Of a DNA stretch of 64,000 nucleotides, positions 28,301-39,846 are shown piece by piece. The stretch lies in NCBI RefSeq assembly GCF_905220365.1, contig NC_061124.1, forward strand, positions 16,298,070 through 16,362,069. Direction: 5' to 3'. The translations under genes and the position numbers were made by a program. The DNA comes from Vanessa cardui. Taxonomy: Eukaryota > Arthropoda > Insecta > Lepidoptera > Nymphalidae. Every line of letters begins with the position of its first letter. The stretch's first letter is position 1. Under the pieces are notes generated by a model, which was not told the DNA's origin, did not search any database, and saw nothing but the letters and a program-made list of their open reading frames with translations.

Positions 28301-31300
28301 GCGCGCCCGCAGACGCCCCCGACTCTCAGCGGATTGTGTTTCATGAAAACGAACTAATTGGTTTTTATAATTACATTATTATCAACGATCAGCATCATGG
28401 CCGATACTTGTGAAACGTTTGACAACTGACGGCGGTGACGTACAAAAATCGGGTCGGTCGGGTCACGTGACTTATTTCACATGTTTGGTCCGAAGTCACA
28501 AATAAATACGAATCAGTGATTCGCATATCCGGTAGAACGAATATTTTTGATACACACCAATTGACAACTTTATTTCACTGAATTAGATTCAGTGTTTTCT
28601 TTTAAAAACTTTGCTTGCTTCGATTGCTTCTACGTGAATCAGATGAGCTCATGTTGATGGCAACACAACACAGAATCTCGACTTGGGCAGTTTTCTTGCA
28701 AGTTTTTGCCTGTAAATTTCAAACTTTCTACACTATTTTATTAGCAGTGGATTCAGTTGCTACACAACTCCATTAATAGTTATTGTGTTAAAACTCAAAG
28801 TATCATACGTACATTGTAGGTAAGTACGTGTGCAGCGACGTTCGGAAACGTTTCTAGATAATTCTGTTTAAATAACAATAAAATTATAAAAATAAATGTT
28901 GCTTGTGTAAACAATGAGAGTATTATTACACTATTACAGTGCGAACCGAGAGCAGCAATTAAACGTAGCTACAGTCCAGCATAACGAGCGGCGCGCGCGT
29001 GTGTGCCGGCGTGTCGGCACGGCTCGCGTGCGCATGTGTGCGTAGCGCCGCTAATTGTGCGATAACAGACCGACACTGCTCTTCTACCAAAACTTGTACA
29101 GAGCTCTACAAACAGTTCATTTTCATTATAATTATTGTAATGATAAGTTAATATTGACTGAAGTTAAATTATTTCGGAACGCTCTGTCGCCATGTGATTA
29201 AATGCGTCGACAGCGTATTAAACAATAGTGTTACCAACTACTCGTACATGTTTATAACTTAGTCTGTAGTAGCAATAAGTATTTTTTTTTCTTAAATGAA
29301 TCGCAAAACACGAACGGTCCATCAAAATGCAAAACAAAATATACTTAGTTAGGTACCTACATTGTAGAATTGTCATTTTTTCTGTAACCATAGATTATTA
29401 ATCCGCGTCTATGTCTATACCCGTATGGGCACTTTTATCAGCACTGTCACCGTTACTGTCGAATCTTCGGATCGAAAGTAATATGTAACAAACACAAACT
29501 GTTCGAGCATGATCTGCGATTGAGGGTTTTGATGTCTACAGAAAAACTGTTAAGTGGCCAACAAACGAAGTGGGCTTTCACATCAAGTGTCAAATCGTGT
29601 ACTTAGCGATTCGGAGACTCTTTATAAAATAAAATCTATTAAATACGATATATTAGCGAGGTTTTGTTAAAAATATATAAACATGACGCTTATGCTCGAA
29701 AACGATTTAACACGAACTCAACCGCAAACTAATGTTATTTTTAATTACTTATTAAAAGTTGTAAAGGAAAACACAACGGCGACCGCAGTTCACATCAGCG
29801 CCGCGGTCGCAGCCGGTTACCGACTATAATAAGACATCAATTGCGTTTGAAAGAAAAACAATGCCAACGTGTAAGGCTGCTACGTACTACAATTGCAATT
29901 GAATATAAAATAAATCTTTGATGACCCTATACTTATACATTGACATGATTGAATTTAAATTAGTTTTTAAAAACTTAAGAATACGCTTCGACCACATAGA
30001 GTGCGAATAAAGTTGACAGTATGTGAAACGGAAAACTACTGCATGTTGCAGAAGCATCGCCGCACGTGAGGGCTCGGAATGCGGCGTGTCGCAAGCGCGG
30101 CCGCCGGGCACGTAGCGCTCTGAAGATAAAGACTGCGCTAGAGCCTAGCTGCTGTCGACATCGCTACCGTTGCCGATACTAAATAAGCGCTGTATCACTG
30201 CCCGCAAGCCGCACTACGACTACCTAACGAGAATAGAGAGTTGGATGCGACGGCTAAACGTGTCTTTTCAAATGTTATAACTCAACGACCTAAAGAACAG
30301 AAAAATGTATTCATTGTTGTTAAATCACTTAGATGTTTGTAAGATTTTTCGTTTGTAAGATGGTCGAATTCGATTGGGTGTCTAGTCATCGAAAACTTAG
30401 GTAGTCGTAGCTAATGATAGAAGTAGCTATTCGGGCCCGCAGACGCTACGTGCGTTGCTGATCGGAAGCAACAGGAAACGTGTCTATATACTGCACTTGC
30501 TTTTAGTTTCCCGTAAACGGCTCCGTTTTGTCGTAGAGATAACAAAACAAAAATAGAATGAAGTGATAAATTAAATTCATTAACAGTAACAAACGATTAT
30601 ATTATTTACGAACAGTTTTTGATAACTGGAATTCCGCGATAGGAGATGACAGAGCGATAAGCCTCGCGTTCAGAATTCAGATGTAACTGAGCATTGCGTA
30701 ATCTTATCAGTACTTGCATAATCCTGCGTAATTATACATTTACTACTGGCGCAAGCACGAGACCTGACTACGAACGCGAGGGTGTGGCTCCGGACCGATA
30801 TGCCCTCCAGTGCTCCTGCTACTAAAGTATTTAAATATGACTTATTTTTGGGGACTTCAAAAAAAATGAAATTGATTCGATTGTTTAGGACAATAATTTA
30901 CGAAATTCGATCTCCTAATAACGCAATCATATACATGGTACATACATTCAAGGTATATAATGTATTACCACTTTTCTTAAAAACAGCCATTATGTAACTA
31001 AACTTTTCATAGTAATTATGTAGACCACTAGTCTTGGAAGTAGTCTTTTGCAATATTTATACATGTAGGAGTTATTTACCAAGTGACCATCAATAACAAT
31101 AGTCAATTTACCGCAACTCTCATCATAATCTCACTCGCAAATATAAATAAACAGTCTTCCCAGAGTAGTGTTCAAAGTCACTTTAGCTGGGCTTGAGGAT
31201 AAATGCATGTCAGTCGGTAACACTGCTGTATTGTAAAGGAAAATAAAATGCGATCTTTAGGTAACCTTAGTCTTGCCATTAAAATACAAATAGGATCAAA

Positions 31301-32959
31301 TGCTGAAACAATGTATCACAAGAATAGCGACCGCCTAGACGGTGATATTAGTAAGCCAATTCGGAAAGTTATTGTAAGGAATGACTATTCATTAAAATAT
31401 TATTTTTCTAATACGTATTTGTCAACAATGGCTTAAGGAGACATTGGGGTGAGTTTGAATGCCTGAGAGTTATCAACCCTAAATGTTTAAAGGAAGGAAC
31501 AATTAAGATAAAGACGAGCAAACAGTGGCGAGTAGCTAATACATAGGCTAATGACAACGCGCGCGTCACCTAATGTGAGCGCTCGTTAGTGCGCTCGCAG
31601 GGCTGACGGGCCCTAATGTTCGTTTACCGGGATTTACCCAGTAAACGAACAGCTTGTACTTATATCTTTACGCACAAACTTTTATCATAAATCTGGGATT
31701 ACGACCGCTTTTCTTTTGCTACTTAGTGGAATTATTTTAATCGATAGTCATTTATCTAATCCGATCAATACTATTGAGACACTTGCTGGAGAGATATTAT
31801 TTTAAGTCGAGAATGAACCCATTACCCATGTGTAAGTACCCGTTTGTACGTAAATAAATAGCTTAAAGTAGTACAAATTATTTTATATGAATAGGTATTT
31901 AATATATTGCCTACAAACAGTTGGTAGTTGAAAAACAAATTCCTGATAAAAAGTAATACTTTGTCTGTAAATGAAAATTGTTCAATAAAATCATATACTT
32001 AAGATATAATGAATACATAAAATATAAAACTGTAAGTTTGTACTCACCCATCGACGTGATGGTGATGATCGTGCGTGTAGGGCGGCGGGGGTGGTGCGGG
32101 CGCGTAGGGCTCGTAGTGTAGTGTACGGTAGTCCTCACGGCGTTCTGGCGAAGGGCTCAGTTCGGGGCTGCGCCCACGCAAGTATGCGCCATCCGTGGAG
32201 CCCCCGGTCGATGGCAACCCCGCTGTCGGCTTGAACAGCGCTTCCTCGAGGTGTGCGTATGTCTGCATATCGCGCGCGTGTGTCGTATGCGCGTGCGCAG
32301 GCCGCAGCTCCTGGTAGCTGCGCGAGTGGGACGGCGACAGGCCACCGCCGCCGGGGGCGTAGCCGAAAGACAGGGGGGGCGGGCTCTCCGCGTCGCCCGC
32401 GCCGCACTCCGCCTCGCCCTCTGCGCACACAACCGTCCGTTACTCGGGAGCGCCCATTGGCCTGCGCCGCTGGCGCGTCGCTTTATTTGTGATGCGAATA
32501 GATAGCGGGCCGCGGCCGCCACTCACGTGTGTGGAAACAAAACAACAATATCGTCGCTTCGGCTGCGTCTGCCGCTGGCGGGTACTAGTACACACTACAC
32601 AGGGCACGCTACTCGCGGGAAGCGAATCGTGATCAACTAGCCGATATAGTTATCGAATGCCGATGGCTACAGCAGGACGCTAATAAGCAATCAGAACACT
32701 AATGACTGTGAGATGTTATATGGGATGGTAGCACGTATTTGGTAGGTACCGATATCCTGTTAGCGATAATGAAACAAGTGAAATGAAAGTACATTTACAT
32801 TTACTTTACTTGTTTCGACTATTTAGCGTGTGTACACTAGTCGGTGAATCCCTCGTTAGACTTACCTTTGAGGCAGTTGTTGTTGACTTCAGCGATGAAC
32901 GCGTCCAGCTCGAAGGTCTCGGCGCGGTGCCAGGCGGAGGGCCACGCGTCGTGCAACAT
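13064..32959 (-). CDS. srp: GATA zinc-finger transcription factor (serpent/GATA-beta type)
   Basis: Nine coding exons join in phase: 32959-32866, 32420-32048, 20901-20789, 20621-20404, 19017-18954, 14985-14819, 13830-13666, 13548-13395 and 13326-13064. All have AG acceptors and GT donors, and together they give 536 aa plus stop. The protein has two class IV zinc fingers, both C-X2-C-X17-C-X2-C, at residues 300-324 and 353-377. A basic tail (TRKRKPKN, 399-406) follows the second. The N-terminal half is rich in Gly, Ser, Pro and Tyr, and the C-terminal part is rich in Ala-His. The family are nuclear activators binding WGATAR. Finger sequences ([35 protein letters not shown]) look more like serpent or silkmoth GATA-beta than pannier. 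That orthology is from memory and about 65% sure. The fifth and sixth exons can be skipped in frame. Two SUMO-type sites (VKME, VKLE) lie in the tail. Confidence 0.92.
13395..13548 (-). CDS. srp: GATA factor exon 8: basic tail and Ala-His repeat
   Basis: It opens with TRKRKPKN, the conserved basic tail completing the second finger and serving as nuclear signal. It then encodes [14 protein letters not shown] and a run of Ala-Ala-His / Ser-Ala-His units (about 13427-13490 in DNA). It ends GPAVKMETL, where VKME is a sumoylation consensus. Donor GTGAGTA. Confidence 0.9.
13666..13830 (-). CDS. srp: GATA factor exon 7: C-terminal zinc finger
   Basis: It encodes the DNA-binding finger (C353, C356, C374, C377; core [20 protein letters not shown]) and the start of its basic tail, LAMKKDSIQ. 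Starting with ATG in phase 0 and ending in phase 0 (donor GTACATT), it is 55 whole codons. This finger alone is enough for WGATAR binding in the family. Confidence 0.94.
13831..14818 (-). other. GATA factor intron between the two fingers
   Basis: It carries no repeat or exon that I recognise. Its part next to the N-finger exon (14400-14820) is GC-rich and produces long spurious frames on both strands. Confidence 0.6.
14819..14985 (-). CDS. srp: GATA factor exon 6: N-terminal zinc finger
   Basis: It encodes the first GATA finger (C300, C303, C321, C324; core [20 protein letters not shown]) and the linker [14 protein letters not shown]. In the family this finger stabilises binding to double or GATC-like sites and binds FOG/U-shaped co-factors. 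Acceptor GCGCATGCGCAG and donor GTACGTCA are used. It ends in phase 0. Confidence 0.93.
14986..18953 (-). other. GATA factor intron 5
   Basis: This 4-kb intron contains a LINE fragment (about 16270-16940) in antisense orientation to the gene and a GC-rich patch at about 17570-17660. No other exon is supported. Confidence 0.6.
16270..16940 (+). mobile_element. LINE 3' fragment (jockey/CR1-like), copy A
   Basis: It encodes the C-terminal part of a LINE reverse-transcriptase ORF, open from about 16274 to 16705, with the family-like strings [25 protein letters not shown] and RFYNKIPQ. A 3' UTR follows with GAGTTTCTTGCCGGTTCTTC and CCGAACCGGTGGTAGCTTCA. It ends in AATAAAG and a TTTTGATTTTGATT tail. 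It is 5'-truncated, as is usual for LINEs. Confidence 0.85.
18954..19017 (-). CDS. srp: GATA factor exon 5 (small, cassette part 1)
   Basis: This 64-base exon encodes [21 protein letters not shown] plus one base. Acceptor TTCGATTTCAG and donor GTAAGTAC are near-consensus. It was found because the finger exon needs one leading base that exon 4 cannot supply. It joins as A|TC = Ile to give [19 protein letters not shown]. Confidence 0.85.
19018..20403 (-). other. GATA factor intron 4
   Basis: No recognised exon or repeat is present. Open frames here are short and AT-rich. Confidence 0.6.
20404..20621 (-). CDS. srp: GATA factor exon 4
   Basis: It encodes residues 194-266: [20 protein letters not shown], an Ala/Gly/Ser-rich middle, and the end [11 protein letters not shown]. 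Acceptor TAAAACAG and donor GTAAGTG are used. It ends on a complete codon, so it can join either exon 5 or, directly, exon 7. The intron to exon 3 is only 167 bases. Confidence 0.88.
20789..20901 (-). CDS. srp: GATA factor exon 3
   Basis: It encodes a poly-Gly start, then [33 protein letters not shown]. The Tyr/Trp-containing stretch looks conserved rather than low-complexity and may be part of an activation region. Acceptor TGCCTGCAG and donor GTACTGA are used. Phase fits exon 2 (GG|C) and exon 4 (G|GA). Confidence 0.85.
20973..21045 (+). mobile_element. LINE 3' tail fragment, copy B
   Basis: GTAAAATGACGATTGAAAG, GTAAAAGCCTGTATAATAAAG matches the last bases of copy A (GTAAAATGACGATTCAAAAG, ATAAAAGCCTACTTGAATAAAG). 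It is a short, 5'-truncated remnant in intron 2 of the GATA gene. Confidence 0.7.
25015..25548 (+). mobile_element. LINE 3' fragment, copy C
   Basis: This is a decayed copy of the same 3' region as copy A (GTAGGAATAGTCATTGTTGAG, GGGCAAGGTATCCATTTCC, GAGTTTCTTGCCGGTTCTTC, CCGAACCGGTGGTAGC). It ends GAATAAAGTATATTTTGG. The coding part has frameshifts and deletions. It lies in intron 2 of the GATA gene. Confidence 0.8.
25655..25939 (+). repeat. Unclassified interspersed repeat, copy 1
   Basis: Landmarks are CTTGGTGGTAGGGCTTTGTG, GGGTAGGTACCACCCACTC, GTGTTCCGGTTTGAAGGGTG, TTAGTTCCCAAGGTTGGTGG and the end CGTATGCTCGCCTGCC. The same landmarks recur at 51045-51325 (reversed) and 54060-54225. I recall such sequence as very common in lepidopteran genomes but cannot name the family with confidence. 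Confidence 0.75.
31617..31651. other. Perfect-stem hairpin
   Basis: TGTTCGTTTAC and GTAAACGAACA are exact reverse complements (11 bp). A further GGG/CCC pairing after one mismatch leaves an ATTTA loop. It lies in intron 2 of the GATA gene, about 400 bases from exon 2. Function unknown. Confidence 0.6.
32048..32420 (-). CDS. srp: GATA factor exon 2
   Basis: It encodes residues 32-155: an acidic start ([12 protein letters not shown]), then a Pro/Gly/Tyr/His-rich region with [21 protein letters not shown] and a final THDHHHH. It is probably an unstructured activation region. Acceptor TGCGCAG and donor GTGAGTA fit. The exon ends with two bases of a Gly codon. Confidence 0.85.
32421..32865 (-). 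other. GATA factor intron 1
   Basis: A 445-base intron between the start-codon exon and exon 2. No other feature is seen. Confidence 0.7.
32866..32959 (-). CDS. srp: GATA factor exon 1 (start codon)
   Basis: It encodes [20 protein letters not shown] and onward, residues 1-31 plus one base, ending in donor GTAAGTC. The ATG at 32959 is in fair context (GTGAGCATG). The exon extends upstream to an acceptor at 33121-33122, so the bases before the ATG are 5' UTR. The frame joins exon 2 as K-E-G-E-A-E. Confidence 0.8.
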
Positions 32960-33120
32960 GCTCACTACTCACTAAGTACCCGCGTGTTGTTGCGCTGATG
33001 TGTGTCGTGCGCGTGCGGTCGCGACGACGTTCGCGTGTGGACTGGCGCCCTGGCGGTGGCGAGTGGTCGCCGGGCGGCGGGCGCGGCGAGCGTGTTCGAC
33101 CCGCCCCTTGCGTCGTCACC
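32960..33120 (-). other. 5' UTR part of GATA factor exon 1
   Basis: On the minus strand a strong acceptor with a long pyrimidine tract (CTTTCTGCCCTCCCTTCCAG) ends at 33121. The exon therefore begins at 33120, and 161 bases of GC-rich leader precede the ATG. This means at least one untranslated exon lies further upstream (higher coordinates). A transcription start inside this block for a second transcript cannot be excluded. Confidence 0.55.
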
Positions 33121-33863
33121 CTGGAAGGGAGGGCAGAAAGCCTGCCTACACACCCTTGAGCCACACTTACCGTATATTAAATCGTTATGTACTTCATAAA
33201 GCTCAGAAAAGTTTGGTGCCTACTTACCCATACCAAATTTTAGCATGCACTTCTTAATATCCATCCCATATAACCGATTTTTACTGAATAAGTACTTACT
33301 ACTAAGTAAATAGCTTATTTCTGTACCTACTGTAGCTCATTAAATAGACTTCTTTCTACCTCTCTAAGATACCTACGGTCTTCTTGAAGAAACTATCTTT
33401 CAGTATTGAAAACTACAAATTACTAACGACAGATTTAGTATCAGGTCTATAAAAACAACGTCGATATTTTATAAACGTCATTAAAATTGTTGCCGAAACC
33501 TACCTTAGCTTACTGGTTGGTTAGGTACCATTGCAACTGAGCCGATCGAAGCCTGCCGAGATCCATTTATCTCGGTAAGATTCGGTACTCTCGGTTCCTA
33601 CTCGAACTCCATTAGCTCCACAGGCTGATAAACGAAATTTGAAAAACGAACTAAGTAGATAAAAATGAAATGATTAAATTAAGTATGATAATTTCGTCAC
33701 ATCGCACAATGGTCGACCTGTTACTCGTAAGTTTAGGTATCTGCTTCTCATCACGTGGAGAGGGCTTGGCTACCTATTCGACTGCTCTATGAAAGTAAGA
33801 GGAAATGCCCTAGCTATAAGTTGTATCTCAGTTAACGGCTGGCGGAGCACGGTGCAGCGGCAG

Positions 33864-33922
33864 TGATAGCGAGCGCGCTCAGCTGATCGCTCACTAGCGC
33901 TGATAAGCGATATCAGCACGTG
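33864..33922. promoter_or_regulatory. GATA and E-box motifs upstream of the GATA gene
   Basis: TGATAG (33864) and TGATAA (33901) are strict GATA sites. They sit with a CACGTG E-box at 33917-33922 in a GC-rich patch about 0.8 kb upstream of exon 1. Autoregulation is a reasonable guess for a GATA gene but is not shown. Confidence 0.25.
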
Positions 33923-36673
33923 CGCGCCTTACTTCGTGTTATCGCACGGTCGCACGACGCCGACCTACACCACCGAAGGGTCTACTCCGTACTGGGCATC
34001 AGAAGGCATGCTCTCCTGGCGTTACCTATACTTAGGTATCTCTTTTAAATACTTATTTTTTAATAAAAAAATTGAACTCTTCTTGATTAATTGCATTTAA
34101 AATATTATTCCAAATTATCGTAATTACCTAAGTTTGCTAAGGTAATTCAAGACTTCTAGTTTTAACAATATCTACCTATATTATCTGTGGTGTGGTGTTT
34201 ACCACCAGTGACCCATCCGAAGCAACCGGTTCGCAGTATGAGAGTAGACATACAACATCGTAGTTGTTAAAGCTACCAGTGTGGTAATAAATCCGCAGGG
34301 TTGTTCATAATGTCTGTCATCAGGTTTTCCGACGTTTCCGCGAAGCGTCTCGGGGCGGTCTATAAACATGTCCGTGGCGGCACGGGGTAGCGTTCTCCAC
34401 AAATCATCGACTCGCGCAACTTATCGTCTCCCGGGAACCAATAAATTTTATCGCATTAGTGGTAAGGGTGCAGTAAATCTGCGCGGGAGCAGTCTCTCTC
34501 GTTTCCGAGTATCACGTGGAAAAAAAACTTGTGTTGTGAGAGCGCGTCGCGGGCGCCCCGCAGCGCCTCCTACGACAACAAACATCCCTAACGAGCTCGC
34601 GCGCGCCCTGCCGACCCTTTGTTTTGAGACATGGATTACGCACAACGATGCAGGCCTGCCCACAACTACTATTATGATTTATACACAAACCACGAGCAGC
34701 AAAAAATAGCAATTGTTAAAAACAATAGCGGAATGAGACACACTGATGGGTGCCGTCGACGCACAAAGGATTTATAGGACGAATCGAAAAAACGGCCCAG
34801 AGGGTTGTGCACATGTTACTGATATGTAAACAGAACAGTTTGTCTCTACTGCACCTGTAGGTATTGATATTTAAGGTTTCTACAAGATTCGCAAAACGTA
34901 GTCAAAACTTTATCTCCGGTGATTTAGCTTGATATGCGTAATGTTAATAGTATGTTGATAATAAAGGTGACAGTTCTATCGAAGAACGATTCAGAGTGCG
35001 TCATAATAGTCGAGGTGAACCCGAAGAGACTCTGAGCGTGATTACGCTCGTCCTTGCCGCGATAAGATACCGCACCACCCCCGGCTCTCTGCTGGCTAGC
35101 CTGCCTACTGGGTGGCGTGATGTCATGCATGAAGACCATATCAGTGAATTTTATAAATTCGCTACTTCAGTTTTTCTCGCGTAATTTACACCCAGGAATG
35201 ATTCATATTTTAATTAAACAAAACTTTCGAAGAGACTTTTTACGTCGACGTAGATTGGACGCGCTATAACAATGCAATCTTCGCATTTTAGGTACCTACA
35301 TAGTAGGGGACCATCTACAAGATAAACTTTAACAAACGTTATTCTAAATCGGCCAAATACTTCCCATTACCACAATAACTTCAGGGGCATTAGTTGATGT
35401 TGCTGTTCTATAAATATTTTATTCTTTTGACATACGCGAATATATATGCATTACCTTTATACTAATTAAAGTTTTTTTTTATATAAAAAACCTAGGTACT
35501 ATGAGATCATAGTACCTACTCTATTACAGACACAATAGGATAATAGCAAAATAAACAACATTTAATATTAAATTAATGCGATATCATTGGAAACTTTGAA
35601 TAATCTATAATTTTCATTTGATTTGCGAAAAATTGCGTTTTGATCATCAACGAAACTGCTATCGTAAATTTGGAAGTAAAATTAAAGTGCATATAAATAG
35701 TTAAGTGGAATTGTGCTGCATTATGAATAAAGACTTACTAATCAATAAGCTTATTCTTAATTTCTAATTTATATTTGATTCTTAATGCTGTGTATTATTT
35801 TGTTTTTAACTTAATTATATTTATTCAATTTTTGCTTAATAGCACATGCGGTGGTCTCCTATACCTAATCAAAGGCACACAACTCATTACACCAGCCCTA
35901 ATATTGATTAATTTTAGGAATATGTATTCGTGAATATCTGTTACTGGAGACTCATAAATAAAATAAATAAATAGCATTAATTAGTGCACAACATAGCTGA
36001 GCCGTTAGCGAGCTTTATGGCAGCAGTCGGTGCGTATGTAATGAGGTTTGTTTACCTTTTTCCTTCTTCAATTGGAATGGACTAGGTATACTTAGTAGGT
36101 AAATTCTACTTCTTTCTGTATTATATTTATTGTTCCAATTCTTTGAAATTCAGTTTAAAAGTATTAACGAAAACATTTAAAATATAGACAACAGCGTCGG
36201 CTATTCTTAGACTTTTTTAAATGTCCGTGACCCAGGAGCGTATTAACGTTTCTCGGGAGCACGCGATTGTGTCACAGTGGAAGGGTCGCTTTGTGTTCCG
36301 TACGGAATACTTTTCACTAATGAGCTATTCGCGGAAGGTGGTGGGAACCACCAATAACAATAGAGGTACAATCTACCTGCACGGATTCATATTAGTCATT
36401 GAATAGCAATTATCAATATTTGTTGATAATACGAGTTAATATGGGTGAATTCCAATTGAGAAAGCGCTATCACATACCTACGACTGAGCGATCAAACCCA
36501 CTCGCAGCGACCGGTACACCTACCTAATAGGTACTCGACCTTTTACAGCATGTAATGTATGTTTCTCCAAAAAATGATTATTATTTATGGCGTATTGGTT
36601 ATTGCTGTTTTTTCGTCCTATCAGTAAATTAAAATACCTATCTGCACAGTCATTCGCGACTAACCTGTTAAGT

Positions 36674-36675
36674 GT

Positions 36676-36718
<43 letters not shown>
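36674..36718. repeat. (TTTC)n microsatellite
   Basis: About eleven uninterrupted TTCT units make a pure pyrimidine run. It is likely polymorphic. No function is suggested by its position. Confidence 0.9.
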
Positions 36719-37484
36719 AACCTGACCGGTCCGCTGATCCCGCTAATTGCCTTTTTTATATTTTAACTTCGACCCGCACGCTTGCGTTACAGCGATCACA
36801 AGTGCCAAGCGTCACAGATATAGGGGTCATCGTCATACTTATAAAATTGTTTAACTCTATTTTAGCATATTAAGCTTAGAAATAACATGGAAATATAAGA
36901 ACAGTTGTATCGAACAATATTCCCGCTAAACCAGTGACGTATGAAATGAAAAGCATTCTTGTGAAGTTGACGAAGTGCTTTCCCGTGACTAACAGAAACG
37001 GCTATCTCGGAATACCGGAACGTCGCGAGCTCGCCGGCGGAGGAAAGTAATTGAGTCGTAAACGTAAAGTGAAATGACATTCGTTATTTTAACCCTCCGA
37101 GGAACTCACTTCGTTAGTTCATACGAGTTACACTAAACGGGCGGCTGCAATACATGTGTTATGTGCGTAGTAATCGTTTTATAGCACTATAACAACATTT
37201 AGCTATCGTTATTTGTGCCAGCGAGAGTCGCACTAATGATGTTAGTTCATTAGCGAGTACATTAAAGCTTTTTATACACAAATAACAACACAGCGGCACG
37301 TGATTAGCTTTTGTTATTCGGAACGACCGAAACACGATCTTATAATATTTTACATTGTTGAAATAATTTCCATCAAACTTAATTACGATATTAGAGATAA
37401 TTAATTAGCTTAACTTAAATAACATCAATATCGACGATACTAAAACAACAAATCCGTAATAGTAATAAATTGACAGGCAATTGC

Positions 37485-37550
37485 AGATAAGGCGGCTTCG
37501 CCATTAATTCGTTTATGTTTTGCTCTCAGCCGAGATAACGCGCGCTATCT
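37485..37550. promoter_or_regulatory. Cluster of three GATA motifs
   Basis: AGATAA at 37485, AGATAA at 37533 and CTATCT at 37545 fall within 66 bases upstream of the GATA gene. It is a possible enhancer, from motif density only. Confidence 0.3.
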
Positions 37551-39846
37551 CTTCAAAATAAGAACGCAATCGAAAACCTTTCTTAATTAAAACTTTCATT
37601 GACCTTTAGCTGCGGCTTTGTTTTTCAGCTCGCAATCCATCGGCTCACTGTCGTCCAACCGTTTTACTTCGGCCACAAGTAAGGGAACCAACGACTGATC
37701 CTTCATGAGCACGTGCACCAGAAGCCTAATGTACGGCAGTTTATATTAAATTAGATGAGACGACGAATAATGGGCATTGCAGAGTATTCTAAACTAAATA
37801 CCTATACCCATCTAGCACGGAGAAGCGTTATATTTAATGAAAATACCGATATAGTTGCACAAATAAAAAAAATACAAACAAAATGTTTGAAACGATTTGG
37901 ACATAATGGAATAATAATAACAGAAAACAGGCGCTTAACAATTCCTCGATGACTAATTAGTTCGGAGAGATATCGGAACGAAGACAATGGCGCAAAGGAA
38001 GTGGGCCCTCTGCAAATTTTTGGCTGATTATTCACGACTCCCCTCCTCAGACCTTCGCCTATGAGCGCACAGCGCAGTCCCGGGTGCGGAGCCCCTTCCG
38101 GCCTCTCACATCCGCCCTCACGGTCTCGTCGTTGATAACATTTTACTCGAGCGACATGTGTTCCAGCTCGGCTGCGGTCTGCGGAGTGCGGAGTGCAGTC
38201 GAACACCGAGCGATTATTTAGCTTAATTATACTTTATGGATAAAGACGTTGTAAACCAAGGTATGCAAAATATGTATGGAAAATTTATAACCAACTAAAA
38301 AAAAACGAAAAGATTATTTGTACGAAGCGTACGTTTTTTTATATATCTAGTAGGTAGATATATTTAAGAGAAGACATTTGACATTTAAATCACGAATTAA
38401 ATCAAAATCGATTCAGCAGGTCTTCAGTTTTACTAATGCATAGTAATACAAAATGAACGTTCACTGACTGACGTTCGCCCAACCAGTTATAAACAGTTCG
38501 CGTTATATGTTGAGGCGCAGTATTAAGCTGTATATCATAATTACAAATGAATTTTGATCATTATTTTGAACATTTACATTGTTCGCCATTCTCGTGCTCT
38601 GTTCTTTATTGTACAATACAATGTGCGTGTACCCCTTTTTATATATTTATTTTAAATTTCAAATAGGTACTAAGCTACCGAGGCGCACATTCTTATAAGT
38701 AACGTGTAGGTACCCAGTAAATCGTTTTTTGATGGCTATTTGTTTTAATTTCTCAATTTTATAAAAATAATTAGTACCACCATCTTTTAAATTATTTATT
38801 GATTATTATTCATAACTCCTAATTACTTAATTTCTAGCTAAAGCAAATAACGGGTATTTTAATATCTTTAGTCATTTATATTATGAATATTCATTACAAA
38901 CAGCTATTAACAATGTTAGTTTTATTAGAACGCGAAGTGTCGTTCGTTTAAATGATAATTTATTCAATATTTTGTTACCTAAATGTTTTCGCGTTCGCTT
39001 GTCGTCTAGTTGCTACAAGAGGCAGGTAATAAGAAGTTTCACGGTTTGCAGAACAATCATAATAAAATTATTTCCACCTACCCATACCGTCAGGTATTAT
39101 AGGTACCTACTAACTCACACATGTGATGTATGATGTATGTATGATGTATAATATAAGCCTGAAGACAACTTGTATACTGGTATTGAAGAAAATAATGGCC
39201 ATGGTGATAACCACGAAAATAATGAAATCCGAGCGATGACATGTTCTACTTTGATTATTATCAACAAGTAAGTGTCATGCTCACTGATACGACGTGGAAC
39301 GCTAACAGAAGAAAGGTAACAGTAACAGTTAGAAATTTAAATTAACATTTAGGTAATTGGAGAACATGCAGGAGGTACCTATCGGCATAATGCTGTGTTC
39401 AGTCCAAGCGAGATCATGAAAGTCTTGGGCACACATAGTCAGGCATGCGGCGATTTTTTGGTGAGAATAAAAGAAGACTCATTGTTGCCGAGGAGCCGAG
39501 CGACGGGGCGAGACGAGGGGGGCAGGGGATGGGTAGTGAGCGACAGTTTAAATAAATAAGATATTAATATTTTGAAGCGAGGGCCGGAGGTCGCGCTCGG
39601 CTGTTATCAGCGAGCTCCGCTCCCCCCGCCGGCCCCGCGCCCCGCCGCCCGTCCCCCGAGCCCGCCTGCACCGCCGCATGACCCTCGCCTCGCTTCAACT
39701 CCACTCGCAATTACCAATGCTTAACATTTTAAATAAATACAAATAATAAGTGCGTGTAAATATTTAAAGTAAATAAATTCGAACATTCGAAGATGCACTC
39801 GCGTCCACCGCGAGCCTGCGCACTCGTTTCATACTACCAGCTGTGG

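Larger units (their letters stand above)
20902..32047 (-). other. GATA factor intron 2 (11.1 kb)
   Basis: No further exon is recognised in this long intron. It contains a LINE 3' tail (about 20973-21045), a LINE fragment (about 25015-25548), an unclassified repeat (about 25655-25939), a hairpin (31617-31651) and GC-rich islets near 22540-22630, 28290 and 28985-29060. An internal promoter for a shorter isoform is possible but not shown. Confidence 0.6.

Noticed and set aside
37755..37952. 65-codon frame with QIKKIQTKCLKRFGHNG
   Set aside because: Slight resemblance to a LINE reverse-transcriptase end, but too short and without supporting flanks to call.
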